Source of the DNA: Agrobacterium tumefaciens
GTDB taxonomy: Bacteria; Pseudomonadota; Alphaproteobacteria; Rhizobiales; Rhizobiaceae
Assembly (NCBI RefSeq): GCF_005221325.1
Contig: NZ_CP039888.1
Location: 1,798,001-1,862,000 of the forward strand
Reading direction: 5' to 3'
Length of the DNA stretch: 64,000 nucleotides
Shown here piece after piece: positions 7,997 through 18,610 of this stretch; the stretch's first letter is position 1; every line of letters begins with the position of its first letter. Position numbers and translations under genes: made by a program. The notes beneath the pieces are model-generated. The model had not been told where the DNA came from and ran no database searches. It saw only the letters and a list, made by a program, of their open reading frames with translations.

Positions 7997-8875
7997 TCAG
8001 TCCTTGCGCAGATGCAGCGTCACCCAGCCATTGCGCCAGATGGTGCGGACATGGGAAAGCCTTGCACCATTATAGGCGGAAAGCACCTTCCAGCGCTGCG
8101 ATGCGAGAATGCCCGACAGGATAACGGTGCCGCCGGGCGCCAGATGCGTGACGAGCTGCGGCGCCATCTTGATGAGCGGCCGCGCCAGAATATTGGCGAT
8201 GATGAGATCGAACGGACCATGCTTGCGGAAGGCATCCGAGTGGAAACCCGGTGCGGTCTCCAGCGCCATCCCGGAAACAATGCCGTTCAGCCGCACATTT
8301 TCCTTCGCCACCTTGACGGCAATGGGATCGATGTCAGTCGCAAGCACGGGAATAGGACGCATCTTGCGCACGGCAATAGCGAGAACACCGCTGCCGGTGC
8401 CGAGATCGAGCGCGTTGCGCACCGTCCGTGCACGTAGCACTTCCTCAATCATTTCGAGGCAACCGGCCGTGGTGCCGTGATGGCCGGTGCCGAAAGCCTG
8501 CCCCGCCTCGATCTCGATCGCCAGATCGTGGGGTTGCACCTTGTCGCGGTCATGCGCGCCATGGACGATGAAGCGCCCTGCCCGCACCGGCTTCAGCCCC
8601 TCGAGCGACTTGGCGATCCAATCGACATCGGGAACGATTTCCTTCTCAATGACGACACCGGGAAATGCGGGAGCAAGCAAAGCGCTGACGCGCTCGCGGA
8701 ACTCCTCCTCCTGCTCGGCCATCAGATAGACGGAGGCTTCCCAGATGTCGCGCTTTTCGTCCACCTCGGTCGTGGCGATCGCGACATCCTCCTCACCGAA
8801 ATAGTCCGACATGAGATCGAGGATTTCACCGGCCTTGATTTCGGTCGTGGTGACATAGAGGCGGATTTCGCTCAC
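7997..8875 (-). CDS. prmA: ribosomal protein L11 methyltransferase PrmA
   Basis: 292 aa, normal length. The N-terminal substrate-recognition domain (about 1-110) binds L11. The Rossmann methyltransferase part has FGTGHHGTT, the SAM-binding LDLGTGSGVLAI, the adenine-region acid in ATDIDPIAV and the NILA catalytic-loop motif. It trimethylates lysines and the N-terminus of ribosomal protein L11 in the cytoplasm. Single gene, 79 nt downstream of the start of no other reading frame; the next gene on this strand upstream is the Sco protein's neighbour region at 8955. Confidence 0.93.
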   Translation of the reverse strand: MSEIRLYVTTTEIKAGEILDLMSDYFGEEDVAIATTEVDEKRDIWEASVYLMAEQEEEFRERVSALLAPAFPGVVIEKEIVPDVDWIAKSLEGLKPVRAGRFIVHGAHDRDKVQPHDLAIEIEAGQAFGTGHHGTTAGCLEMIEEVLRARTVRNALDLGTGSGVLAIAVRKMRPIPVLATDIDPIAVKVAKENVRLNGIVSGMALETAPGFHSDAFRKHGPFDLIIANILARPLIKMAPQLVTHLAPGGTVILSGILASQRWKVLSAYNGARLSHVRTIWRNGWVTLHLRKD

Positions 8876-8954
8876 GGCGGCTGCTTTCTCTGGCTAGGGC
8901 TACTCAATCTGCCTTTGCCACAAAACCTTCATCAGTCCAATAAGCCCGGCGCAA

Positions 8955-9563
8955 TTATGCCTTCGCGCCTTTAAGAAGATTCTGGAGCTTCTGCTCGGCG
9001 ACGTCAGGGTTTTCGCCATAGGCGATCGTCCCTGCGAAGCGGCCGTTGGCATCGAGCAGGATCACGGATGCCGTGTGATCCATGGTGTAATCGCCATTCG
9101 GATTCTTCTCGTCCACCGGTACCTTCTTGGCATAGATACGGTAGCCCTTCAGCGTCTCGGCAATCTTGTCGGCCGGGCCGGTGATGCCGGTGATCCGCTT
9201 CGAGACGTTGGAGACATATTGCTGCATGATCTCAGGCGTATCGCGCTCGGGATCGACGGACACGAAATAGGCCTGCAGCTTGTCGCCGGCCGGATCGACC
9301 TTTTCCATCCAGCCATTCAGCTCGAACAGCGTGGTCGGGCAGACTTCCGGGCAATGGGTGAAACCGAAGAACAGCGCCGTGGGCTTGCCCTGAAACGCCT
9401 TTTCGGTGATCGGCTGGCCATTTTGCGCGGTCAGCGCGAAAGGCACGCCATAGGCCGTCTCCACCATTTCCTCGCGGGTCTTCGTCATCTCGATCGTCAG
9501 CCAGCTGACGACACCGGCGAGAACGACCACCACGGCCCACAATACGATGCGAATATTTCTCAT
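8955..9563 (-). CDS. SCO1/SenC-type copper chaperone / thioredoxin-fold protein
   Basis: 202 aa. An N-terminal transmembrane anchor (about 5-24) is followed by a periplasmic thioredoxin-like domain. The copper site of Sco proteins is complete: Cys71 and Cys75 in CPEVC, and His163 in MDHTAS. Such proteins deliver copper to, or reduce, the CuA centre of cytochrome c oxidase. A 52-aa membrane peptide gene lies 141 nt upstream on the same strand and may be cotranscribed. No oxidase genes are in the window. Confidence 0.88.
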   Translation of the reverse strand: MRNIRIVLWAVVVVLAGVVSWLTIEMTKTREEMVETAYGVPFALTAQNGQPITEKAFQGKPTALFFGFTHCPEVCPTTLFELNGWMEKVDPAGDKLQAYFVSVDPERDTPEIMQQYVSNVSKRITGITGPADKIAETLKGYRIYAKKVPVDEKNPNGDYTMDHTASVILLDANGRFAGTIAYGENPDVAEQKLQNLLKGAKA

Positions 9564-9704
9564 TGTCCAATCCTACCCCGAAAGCCGGCGGCATATCGCA
9601 GGCCCTGCCCGACTGATAGCGAACGGCAGCAGCGACGGCAAATCAACTGGCCGTATTTGGGCTGACCGCGCTGATTTGTCACAAAGCCGCAATTGGCATT
9701 GGGA

Positions 9705-9863
9705 TCACAGGCACCAGGCAATGCCGCTCTGCACGGCGGAAAGGAAGATATCCGTGCCGTGTCGCACCCAGCCGTCAAAGGCAAGAAGCACGATGGCAAG
9801 CGAAGCCACCGCGGCAAGACTTGCCAGAATAAACTTCAGCGGATGGGACGTCAGTGCCTTCAT
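9705..9863 (-). CDS. small single-pass membrane protein (52 aa), function unknown
   Basis: Short basic N-terminus (MKALTSHPLK), then one hydrophobic helix (FILASLAAVASLAIVLLAF, about 11-29) and an amphipathic tail ending in IAWCL. The ATG ending at 9863 has AGGGAT just upstream, which favours it over the longer frame to 10028. It precedes the Sco gene on the same strand and may share its transcript. The tail (DGWVRHGTDIFLSAVQ) resembles small proteins seen in rhizobial genomes, but I do not recognise a function. Confidence 0.55.
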   Translation of the reverse strand: MKALTSHPLKFILASLAAVASLAIVLLAFDGWVRHGTDIFLSAVQSGIAWCL

Positions 9864-10087
9864 ATCCCTGTTATAACCTGTTTGCGCGGACGCGAAAACC
9901 GCCAAAATACTGGGTTTTCGCCGTCTGGTGGCGGCAATTGTTAGGGAAAGTTTAAAATCTTGCTGCGCATGATGACCACAGCGGTTTTTCAAGCCTCGAC
10001 ATGATGTCTCCCGGTCCATTCCGGCCACCGCATAAAGCTCAATCCTGCGCGGGCCTGTTAGAGAGCCATCAGAGGAAACCTGCCGTC

Positions 10088-10555
10088 ATGTCCAACGCCA
10101 TCAAGCAATCCGGCGCATATCTTGAAATCGTTTCCTTCCATCTGAGCGATCAGGAATTCTGCATCGACATCATGGCGATCCGCGAAATCCGCGGCTGGGC
10201 GCCGGTTACACCGATGCCGCATACCCCGCCTTATGTTCTCGGCCTCATCAACCTGCGCGGCGCCGTCATTCCCGTCATCGACATGGCTGGCCGCCTCGGC
10301 ATGAAGATGACCGAACCGTCCGAACGCTCCGCCATCATCGTCACCGATATCGGCGGCAAGCTGGTCGGACTTCTCGTGGAACAGGTCTCCGACATGATGA
10401 CCATCCGCTCCGAAGACCTGCAGCCTGCACCGGATATCATTCCGGAAGAGCAGCGCAGCTTCTGCCGCGGCATCGTGGCGCTGGAAAAGAGCATGGTCTG
10501 CTTCCTCAACCTCGACACCGTCATTGCGGACGAGTTGGCGCGCGAAGCGGCCTGA
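10088..10555 (+). CDS. cheW: chemotaxis coupling protein CheW (orphan)
   Basis: 155 aa CheW: EIVSFHLSDQEFCIDI opens the SH3-like fold, followed by IREIRGW, LGLINLRGAVIPVIDMAGRLG and the conserved GLLVEQVSDM. It bridges the histidine kinase CheA to methyl-accepting receptors on the inner face of the membrane. The start at 10088 matches the family; upstream residues do not, and AGAGGA lies about 11 nt before. No cheA, cheY or receptor gene is nearby, so this is a CheW outside the main chemotaxis operon. Confidence 0.93.
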   Translation: MSNAIKQSGAYLEIVSFHLSDQEFCIDIMAIREIRGWAPVTPMPHTPPYVLGLINLRGAVIPVIDMAGRLGMKMTEPSERSAIIVTDIGGKLVGLLVEQVSDMMTIRSEDLQPAPDIIPEEQRSFCRGIVALEKSMVCFLNLDTVIADELAREAA

Positions 10556-10602
10556 TTAGGCCGGTTCGCCTGATACTTTAACGATTCCGAAACATCCACA
10601 CT

Positions 10603-10717
10603 CCGTCATTCCGGCCTTGAGCCGGAATCCAGTTCGATCAAGTCCTTGATCGAGAAAGAGTTTTTTCACGGCGCAGACGCGCCGTGGCTGGATGCCGGAT
10701 CAAGTCCGGCACGACGG
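10603..10717. repeat. composite palindromic intergenic element
   Basis: About 115 bp. The outer arms 10603-10632 and 10688-10717 are inverted repeats, 30 bp long with 5 mismatches. Nested inside are two further perfect hairpins, TCGATCAA/TTGATCGA (10634-10653) and CACGGCGC/GCGCCGTG (10667-10686). The GGA-TTGA-TCCGG type of arm is common between genes in rhizobia (RIME/REP-like). It lies between the ends of cheW and creA. A decayed relative is at 56573. Confidence 0.75.
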
Positions 10718-10755
10718 TTGAGGTCTTGGCGGGCAACGCAGCCCCGACGGCACCC

Positions 10756-11247
10756 TTACGGCTTGCCCTTTTCCCACGTCACCTGCTGGTTATAGAGCGG
10801 CACCGTCGATATCGCCATTTTGGCCGAGCCGTCCGTCAACTCCCGCGCATGCACCAGATAGATCAGCGTGTCATTCGCCTTGTCATAAACGCGGCTGACG
10901 ACGAGCTTTTTCCAGACCAGCGACATGCCCTGCCGGAACACCTCTTCTCCACCCTTGGAGAGATCGATGTCGCCGATTTCCACCGGCCCCGTCTGGCTGC
11001 AGGAAATGGCGTTGTTGGAAGGGTCTTCGAACCAGTTGCCGTTCTTCAGCCGGTCGATCACGCCGCGGTCGAAATAGGTAACGTGGCAGGTGACGCCCTT
11101 GATCTTCGGATCGGCGATCGCCTCGATGACGATGTCATTGCCGATCCAGTCGACGCCGACTTCACCCACCACCTGCGAATGCGCTGCTGTTACCGGCAGC
11201 AATGCCAGAAGGCCCGCAAACAAACCCGACAGAGTTTTCATCCTCAT
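10756..11247 (-). CDS. creA: CreA family protein, secreted
   Basis: 163 aa. It has a signal peptide (MRMKTLSGLFAGLLALLPV then TAAHSQ, cleavage near residue 26) and a mature domain starting GEVGVDWIGNDIVIEA, with DPKIKGVTCHVTYFD and SKGGEEVF motifs, as in CreA. CreA proteins are small periplasmic proteins of unknown biochemical role. The start ending at 11247 is chosen over 11301 because GGAGA lies 7 nt upstream. It converges on cheW across the palindromic element. Confidence 0.85.
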   Translation of the reverse strand: MRMKTLSGLFAGLLALLPVTAAHSQVVGEVGVDWIGNDIVIEAIADPKIKGVTCHVTYFDRGVIDRLKNGNWFEDPSNNAISCSQTGPVEIGDIDLSKGGEEVFRQGMSLVWKKLVVSRVYDKANDTLIYLVHARELTDGSAKMAISTVPLYNQQVTWEKGKP

Positions 11248-11293
11248 CGCATCTTCTCCGTTACGCTGCTTCAAACATAAGTGGACGAAGCCG

Positions 11294-11923
11294 TTACGCA
11301 ACCCGCGAGACAGCGCGTTTTTTCATGCTGCAGGGCTGGTAACCTGTAGACGTGAGACGACCGGCCACCATGCCGATCTTTTCCGGCAGATCGCGGACAT
11401 GGGCGACCCGCAGCGCCTTGGCAGCGGCGATGGACGCCGCCGCACAGACAACGGCATCTTCCGCGGCATTATGGTGTACGAAACGCAGCTGGAGATGGTG
11501 GGCAATGACATTCAGCTTGTGCGACACCAGATGTGGCCAGACATGCCGGGCAATCTTGACGCTGCACAGATAGGAAAGGTCAGGATAGGACTGCCGGTAT
11601 TTGTCGAACGACGCCCGCATCACGCTGAAATCGAATGCGGCATTATGGGCAATCATGGTCGCGCCCGCGAAGTCGTCGATAAACTCTTCCATCACCTCAG
11701 GGAATTCCGGCGCATCTTCGACGTCGGCTGGGCGAATTCCGTGCACGGCAATGTTGAAGGGCGAAAACCGCATATCCTTCGGGCGGATGAGACGTTCCTC
11801 GACGCGAACGATCGCGCCCTCTTCTATCCACGCAAGCCCGACGGAGCAGGCGCTGCCCCGTTCCTCATTGGCGGTCTCGAAATCGATGGCAATGGTTTTC
11901 AAGAGTGATTCCCGTTGTTTCAT
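11294..11923 (-). CDS. 3'-5' exonuclease, DnaQ-like DEDDh family
   Basis: 209 aa. Exonuclease motifs: ExoI with Asp14 and Glu16 in AIDFETA, ExoII around HNAAFDFSVM, and ExoIII His and Asp in HHNAAEDAV, giving the DEDDh set. It resembles stand-alone epsilon-like exonucleases that trim single-stranded DNA or RNA. The C-terminal 40 residues are basic and unassigned. It may be cotranscribed with creA, whose start is 47 nt downstream. Confidence 0.85.
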   Translation of the reverse strand: MKQRESLLKTIAIDFETANEERGSACSVGLAWIEEGAIVRVEERLIRPKDMRFSPFNIAVHGIRPADVEDAPEFPEVMEEFIDDFAGATMIAHNAAFDFSVMRASFDKYRQSYPDLSYLCSVKIARHVWPHLVSHKLNVIAHHLQLRFVHHNAAEDAVVCAAASIAAAKALRVAHVRDLPEKIGMVAGRLTSTGYQPCSMKKRAVSRVA

Positions 11924-11945
11924 TCCGGCATAAACCGGATTGGCC

Positions 11946-12848
11946 TCAAAGAGAACCGGCCTCAGTGGAACCCGCCTGCGAAAGCATCCAGTCGATGAGC
12001 GTCACAAGATCGGGATTATCCAACATGCGCCGTGGATAAACCAGGAAATAGGCAAGCGTGCTGGCCATGTCCTTGCCGAAGGGCGCAATCAGTGCACCCT
12101 CCGCAAGTTCACGGGAAACAAGCGAGCGTCGGGTCAGTGCAATGCCGTGTCCGGCCTTGGCCGCATCCAGCGCGCCATTGCTGTCGATGAAGACGGTGCC
12201 GCCGGAAGCGTCGACGTCAGATGCGCCCGCCGCCTCCAGCCAGCGCCGCCATTCGTTGCGGTTTTCGTCATGCAACAGCGGCACGGATTTCAGGTCTCCC
12301 GCCTCCAGAAGCGGGCCGCATTTTTCCAGAAGCTGCGGTGCGCAGACCGGCAAGGTGCTGTCATCGATGAAGCGGATGCTCTCCAGCCCTTCATAACGCC
12401 CGAAACCATGCCGCACCGCCATATCGACATCGTCCCGCGAAAAATCCACCAGCCGGTTGGTCACGCTGATGCGGACATCCACATGCGGGTGCTGCTGCTG
12501 GAAAGAGGGCAATCGCGGCATCAGCCATTGTATGGCGAAGGTCGGCGTGCAGCTAAGTGTCAGAACCGTAATCTCGGAGCGTGCCGTCAGTTCCGCCGTC
12601 GCCTCGCGCATCATCCGGAAGGCGGTTCGAAGCGCGCCGTAATAGCGCTCCCCCTCCCGCGTCAGCTGGATGCTGCGCGGTTTGCGAAAGAACAGCTGCA
12701 CGCCAAGTCGCGCCTCCAGCTCCCTAATCTGCAGGCTGACCGCACCAGGGGTGACGTTTAATTCGTTGGAGGCAAGTGTGACACTGCGATAGCGCGCCGC
12801 AGCCTCGAAGGCCTGCAGCCCCTTGAGTGATGGAAGTTCCGCTGCCAT
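11946..12848 (-). CDS. LysR-family transcriptional regulator, GcvA-like
   Basis: 300 aa. N-terminal winged HTH (about 6-65: LPSLKGLQAFEAAAR, VTPGAVSLQIRELEARLG) and a periplasmic-binding-like effector domain (about 92-295). The SLKGLQAFEAAARYRS opening and the TPTFAIQWLMPRL segment are typical of the GcvA/AmpR branch. It is divergent from the EamA transporter gene at 13048, and LysR proteins usually control the divergent neighbour, so that gene is the likely target. Effector unknown. Confidence 0.9.
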   Translation of the reverse strand: MAAELPSLKGLQAFEAAARYRSVTLASNELNVTPGAVSLQIRELEARLGVQLFFRKPRSIQLTREGERYYGALRTAFRMMREATAELTARSEITVLTLSCTPTFAIQWLMPRLPSFQQQHPHVDVRISVTNRLVDFSRDDVDMAVRHGFGRYEGLESIRFIDDSTLPVCAPQLLEKCGPLLEAGDLKSVPLLHDENRNEWRRWLEAAGASDVDASGGTVFIDSNGALDAAKAGHGIALTRRSLVSRELAEGALIAPFGKDMASTLAYFLVYPRRMLDNPDLVTLIDWMLSQAGSTEAGSL

Positions 12849-13047
12849 GATTTAGCCTAACTCAATTATCCAACGAGAAACAATCGTTTGAAAACACCAT
12901 AAAACAGGGTGTAAATACACGCAATGGGACATTCATGGCAGCGGAAAGCCGACGAGCTGAGCTTCAGTTAAGCTCAACCGATATCGGGTGGATGGCGATG
13001 CGCCTGTCTGCAATCATGTCGATATTCATACCCCGTGGGAGACGAAA

Positions 13048-13977
13048 ATGGCGATACAGAAACAGATGGATTCCAGCGAATGGGCGATGCTGGTGGCACT
13101 TTCGCTGCTCTGGGGCGGATCATTCTTTTTCATTGGTGTCGCAGTGAAGGAGCTGCCGCCTGTCACCATCGTCACCTTGCGCGTCAGCCTTGCGGCCATG
13201 GCGCTGCTGGTCGTCTGCCGCATCATGGGGCTTCGCCTGCCGCGCGAATGGGCGGTGTGGCGCGCCTTTTTCGGCATGGGCCTGCTCAATAACATCATTC
13301 CTTTCTGCCTGATTGTCTGGGGCCAGACCCAGATCGCCAGCGGGCTTGCCTCGATCCTCAACGCCACGACGCCGCTCTTCACCGTCATCGTCGCCCATTT
13401 TCTGACCGCCGACGAGAAGATGACCGGCAACAAGCTCGCGGGCGTCCTGATCGGCTTTGCCGGTGTGGCGACCATGATCGGCCCGGCAGCCTTTGGCGGA
13501 TCATCCGGTCTGTGGGGCCAGATCGCCATTCTCGGCGCGGCCATCTCCTATTCCTTCGCGGGCATATTCGGCCGCCGCTTCAAGGCCATGGGCGTGCCGC
13601 CGCTGATGACCGCCACCGGGCAAATATCCTCATCGACACTGATGCTGATCCCCGCCGCGCTCCTCATTGACAAGCCATGGATGCTCGCCATGCCGAGCCT
13701 TGGCACCTGGGGCGCGCTGATCGGCATCGCGCTCCTGTCCACCGCGCTCGCCTATCTCATCTTCTTCCGCATCCTCGCCAGCGCCGGCGCTACCAATCTC
13801 GCACTCGTCACCTTCCTCATCCCCGTCAGCGCCATTTTGCTCGGTTCGCTCATTCTCGGCGAGCAACTGGAACTCAAGCATTTCGCCGGCATGGCGATGA
13901 TCGCCGCCGGGCTTGCGGCGATCGATGGCAGACTGCCGGCGAAACTCCGAAGCCTGCTGCGCAACGCGCCCGCTTGA
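13048..13977 (+). CDS. EamA/DMT-family transporter
   Basis: 309 aa with about ten hydrophobic helices in two EamA repeats (about 12-145 and 155-295); the opening LSLLWGGSFFFIGVAV is typical. Members move amino acids or other metabolites, often outward, across the inner membrane. The start at 13048 follows GGGAG by 7 nt; the longer frame from 12988 is not membrane-like. It is divergent from the LysR gene, its likely regulator. Substrate unknown. Confidence 0.88.
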   Translation: MAIQKQMDSSEWAMLVALSLLWGGSFFFIGVAVKELPPVTIVTLRVSLAAMALLVVCRIMGLRLPREWAVWRAFFGMGLLNNIIPFCLIVWGQTQIASGLASILNATTPLFTVIVAHFLTADEKMTGNKLAGVLIGFAGVATMIGPAAFGGSSGLWGQIAILGAAISYSFAGIFGRRFKAMGVPPLMTATGQISSSTLMLIPAALLIDKPWMLAMPSLGTWGALIGIALLSTALAYLIFFRILASAGATNLALVTFLIPVSAILLGSLILGEQLELKHFAGMAMIAAGLAAIDGRLPAKLRSLLRNAPA

Positions 13978-14039
13978 CAGGGACACGGGGCAAAAGCATT
14001 CTGCGCGCCATGATCGCAACGACACAGAACATCACCCGT

Positions 14040-14125
14040 CGCCATACCACTACCGGCCAACCGGCAGGGAAAGGTATGGCGTCGCGTTAAGCGATCCATT
14101 TCCACCCTGCCAGCCAGAGCAGGGT
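14040..14125. repeat. two hairpins in the leader of the GNAT gene
   Basis: The first hairpin has GCCATACC/GGTATGGC arms (14041-14048 and about 14074-14081) enclosing a smaller CCGG stem. The second has ACCCTGC (14104-14110) and GCAGGGT (14119-14125). There is no T-run after either, so they are not simple terminators. They sit 47-130 nt before the GNAT start and could be leader structures or the end of the EamA transcript. Confidence 0.4.
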
Positions 14126-14171
14126 TCGGACACCTGCTCCGCACACCCCCAATACGCCCAAGGAGACAGGC

Positions 14172-14705
14172 ATGCAGACTGTAAAAATTGCCGACAATGA
14201 AGATAAACAGTTCCAGTTAAGCGACGTTGTCCTGCGTGCCGCGCGTCTGGAGGATGCCGAGGCTTTGACAGACCTGTTCAATCTGCCGGGAGTCCGTTAC
14301 GGCACGCTTCGGCAACCGTTTCAGTCGGTGGAAAAGACCCGAAAAGCGATGGAAAATCGCAGTCCGAACGATATTGCCATCGTCGGCGAATGGCGTGGAA
14401 AGATCATTGCCAATGGTGGGCTTTATCGCAGGGCTGGACGGCAGGCCCACATAGCCGATCTCGTGATCAGCGTTCATGACGATTTCGCAGGAAAGGGCGT
14501 TGGATCACATCTACTTGGGATTCTGATCGACACCGCCGATAACTGGCACGATATCCGCCGCATCGAGCTCAACGTCTTCACCGACAATTTTCCTGCTATC
14601 AGGCTCTACGAAAAATTCGGCTTTGAACGCGAGGGCACCCTGCGCAACGATGCCTATCGTGATGGAAAATACGTTGACGCCCATGTGATGGCGCGACTTC
14701 GATAG
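14172..14705 (+). CDS. GNAT N-acetyltransferase, YhhY (AaaT)-like
   Basis: 177 aa. GNAT fold with VLRAARLEDAEAL at the start, the acetyl-CoA loop VHDDFAGKGVGSHLL (Q/R-x-x-G-x-G/A type), and the end motif AIRLYEKFGFEREGT. The segment YGTLRQPFQS, the DNWHDIRRIEL segment and the C-terminal GKYVDAHVMARL closely resemble E. coli YhhY, an L-amino-acid N-acetyltransferase. AAGGAGACAGGC gives a strong ribosome binding site. It likely acetylates free amino acids or analogues in the cytoplasm; the family call is firm, the substrate inferred. Confidence 0.85.
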   Translation: MQTVKIADNEDKQFQLSDVVLRAARLEDAEALTDLFNLPGVRYGTLRQPFQSVEKTRKAMENRSPNDIAIVGEWRGKIIANGGLYRRAGRQAHIADLVISVHDDFAGKGVGSHLLGILIDTADNWHDIRRIELNVFTDNFPAIRLYEKFGFEREGTLRNDAYRDGKYVDAHVMARLR

Positions 14706-14709
14706 GCGG

Positions 14710-15603
14710 TCAGTTTTCCAGATGATCCGCAAACACTTCCCGAATGGTCCGCCGCGACCATTCGGCCATTTTTTTGTTCCGCCCGCGCTCGGCATCCAGC
14801 ACGATCAGCGCCTTCCATAGCGCCCAGCCGCGCCCGCGCTGCCATGTGGCCTCATCCAGGCCAAGGGCCCGGCGAAAAACATCCCGGCCTTGCGCATCAA
14901 ACACGTTCCACGCCAGAATGAGATCGGACGACGGATCGCCGACGCCGGAACTGCCGAAATCGATGACGGCAGACAGGCGGCCGTCCTTCACCAGCAGATT
15001 GCCCTCGGCAATATCGCCATGCACCCAGACGCCCTGCCCCTGCCAGCGGCTTGAAAGCGCAAGCTGCCATATCTCCATGGCCAGCGGCTGATCCACCTCA
15101 CCGGCAAGCCGCGCCGCAGAAGCCCTCGCCTCCCCATCATAGACAGCCAGCGATCCGCCACGATGGAAATTTTGCGCGCCAGCAAGCGGACCATCGGAGG
15201 CATCGATGTTATGCAAGGCCTTTAAAAATACCGCGACGTCAACAGCGATGGCCGAAAGATCGATGTTGTCCAAATGCCTGACGAGAGGTTCGCCATCGAG
15301 CCAGCGATAAACGGACCAGCAGAACGGATAATCCTCTCCCGATTGCCCCAGCGCCAATGGCACAGGGATCGGAACCGGTAGCAGCGGCGCAAGCACCGGC
15401 AACCACCGGTGCTCCTTCTCCACCTGCGCCACATAACGGGCAGCACTTGGCATGCGGATCAGCATGTCTCCGCCAAGGCGAAAGCTGCGATTGTCCCAGC
15501 CGCTCAGTTCGACCGGCCGTATATCGAGCGCCGCCCACTGCGGAAATTGGCTGGTGATCAGCCCCCGAGCCTGCTCAAGGGTGACGACAATGCGATCATC
15601 CAT
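14710..15603 (-). CDS. aminoglycoside phosphotransferase (APH) family kinase
   Basis: 297 aa protein-kinase-like small-molecule kinase. The catalytic loop WVHGDIAEGNLLV (Asp as base) and the metal-binding VIDFGSSGVGDPSSDL are intact. The N-terminal half has WDNRSFRLG and the nucleotide-site LIRMPSA. Chromosomal APH-like proteins phosphorylate diverse sugars or alcohols; resistance should not be assumed. It converges with the GNAT gene 4 nt away and is read in the same direction as ligA. Substrate unknown. Confidence 0.85.
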   Translation of the reverse strand: MDDRIVVTLEQARGLITSQFPQWAALDIRPVELSGWDNRSFRLGGDMLIRMPSAARYVAQVEKEHRWLPVLAPLLPVPIPVPLALGQSGEDYPFCWSVYRWLDGEPLVRHLDNIDLSAIAVDVAVFLKALHNIDASDGPLAGAQNFHRGGSLAVYDGEARASAARLAGEVDQPLAMEIWQLALSSRWQGQGVWVHGDIAEGNLLVKDGRLSAVIDFGSSGVGDPSSDLILAWNVFDAQGRDVFRRALGLDEATWQRGRGWALWKALIVLDAERGRNKKMAEWSRRTIREVFADHLEN

Positions 15604-15665
15604 GCTGTCCTCCTACTCAGGCGTAAAGCTCCAGCTGTGCAGAACAACACGGCCATGACGGCCCA

Positions 15666-17873
<2,208 letters not shown>

Positions 17874-18013
17874 CTAACCTAATTGCGCGAAGAGAAAAAT
17901 TATAAAAATTAATGACCGGTAGAATATTGAAAAAATACAACCCGCTATTTTCTTCACACGTCAGCTTTGATATGCCCGCTAATAGATAAGGTAACAACGC
18001 GTGCAGATATATT

Positions 18014-18526
18014 ATGGACGAAGATTTCGGATCGATCAGATCACCTGAAAAAGTCGATGCTTGGGAGAAGGGACGAAAACCCGAATCTATTTCTAAGCTC
18101 GATGCGATGCTCGGAGCAAAGCTTGCGGAGCTGAAAAACCTTGCACAGTGCCAATTGTTCAGATTTTCTGCCCGTGCAAAAAATTACATTTGGGCAATGA
18201 ATGAAACGGGAGAAATCATCATTGCCGTAGAAGAATTGGCATTGGTGCAACCAGAAGCCAGTTACTCGGGTTATCCAAGGCGGCGGGGATATCGTCATCC
18301 ATCAGAAGAAAAGAAGCTTGGTCACCCAACCCTTCTAAACGGTGGAAAAGCGCGAATTGCAGGCGAATTAGCTTTCGATGATGACGACGACAATGGCCTC
18401 ATCTGGATTTTGAATGCGAACTCAGGCAGGTACTGTAAACAAAAGCCGCCAACACCGGATCAGTTGGATAAAGTGGCTGAAATTTTTAAAGACCGTGGTG
18501 TTGACGTAAAAGTTGATTACGATTAA
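18014..18526 (+). CDS. unrecognised protein, possible polymorphic-toxin-type domain (170 aa)
   Basis: 170 aa soluble protein, A+T-richer than its neighbours and with less biased codons. Visible parts: a charged N-terminal helix (about 1-45), QLFRFSARAKNYIWAMNETGEII (a short beta stretch, about 47-70), a Tyr/Arg-rich linker with YPRRRGYRHP, then GHPTLLNGGKARIAGEL, an Asp run, and IWILNANSGRYC near residue 140, ending with a helix. The H-P-T-L-x-x-G-x-x-x-x-A-G-E ... N-x-x-S-G-x-Y pattern reminds me of C-terminal domains of uncharacterised effector or toxin-like proteins, but I cannot name a family. No good ribosome binding site precedes the ATG; no other start exists before the in-frame stop at 17987. 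Confidence 0.6.
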   Translation: MDEDFGSIRSPEKVDAWEKGRKPESISKLDAMLGAKLAELKNLAQCQLFRFSARAKNYIWAMNETGEIIIAVEELALVQPEASYSGYPRRRGYRHPSEEKKLGHPTLLNGGKARIAGELAFDDDDDNGLIWILNANSGRYCKQKPPTPDQLDKVAEIFKDRGVDVKVDYD

Positions 18527-18610
18527 CGAACACAATCCGCTATGGTGCGTTAATCCACGCGCAAGAAAATAATGGTATAGTTTAACGGTATTGGGATATA
18601 GGAGAAGAAA

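Noticed and set aside
14710..15603. Aminoglycoside resistance gene
   Set aside because: The APH fold is shared by many metabolic kinases; nothing here (mobile element, cassette, close motif match) supports resistance.
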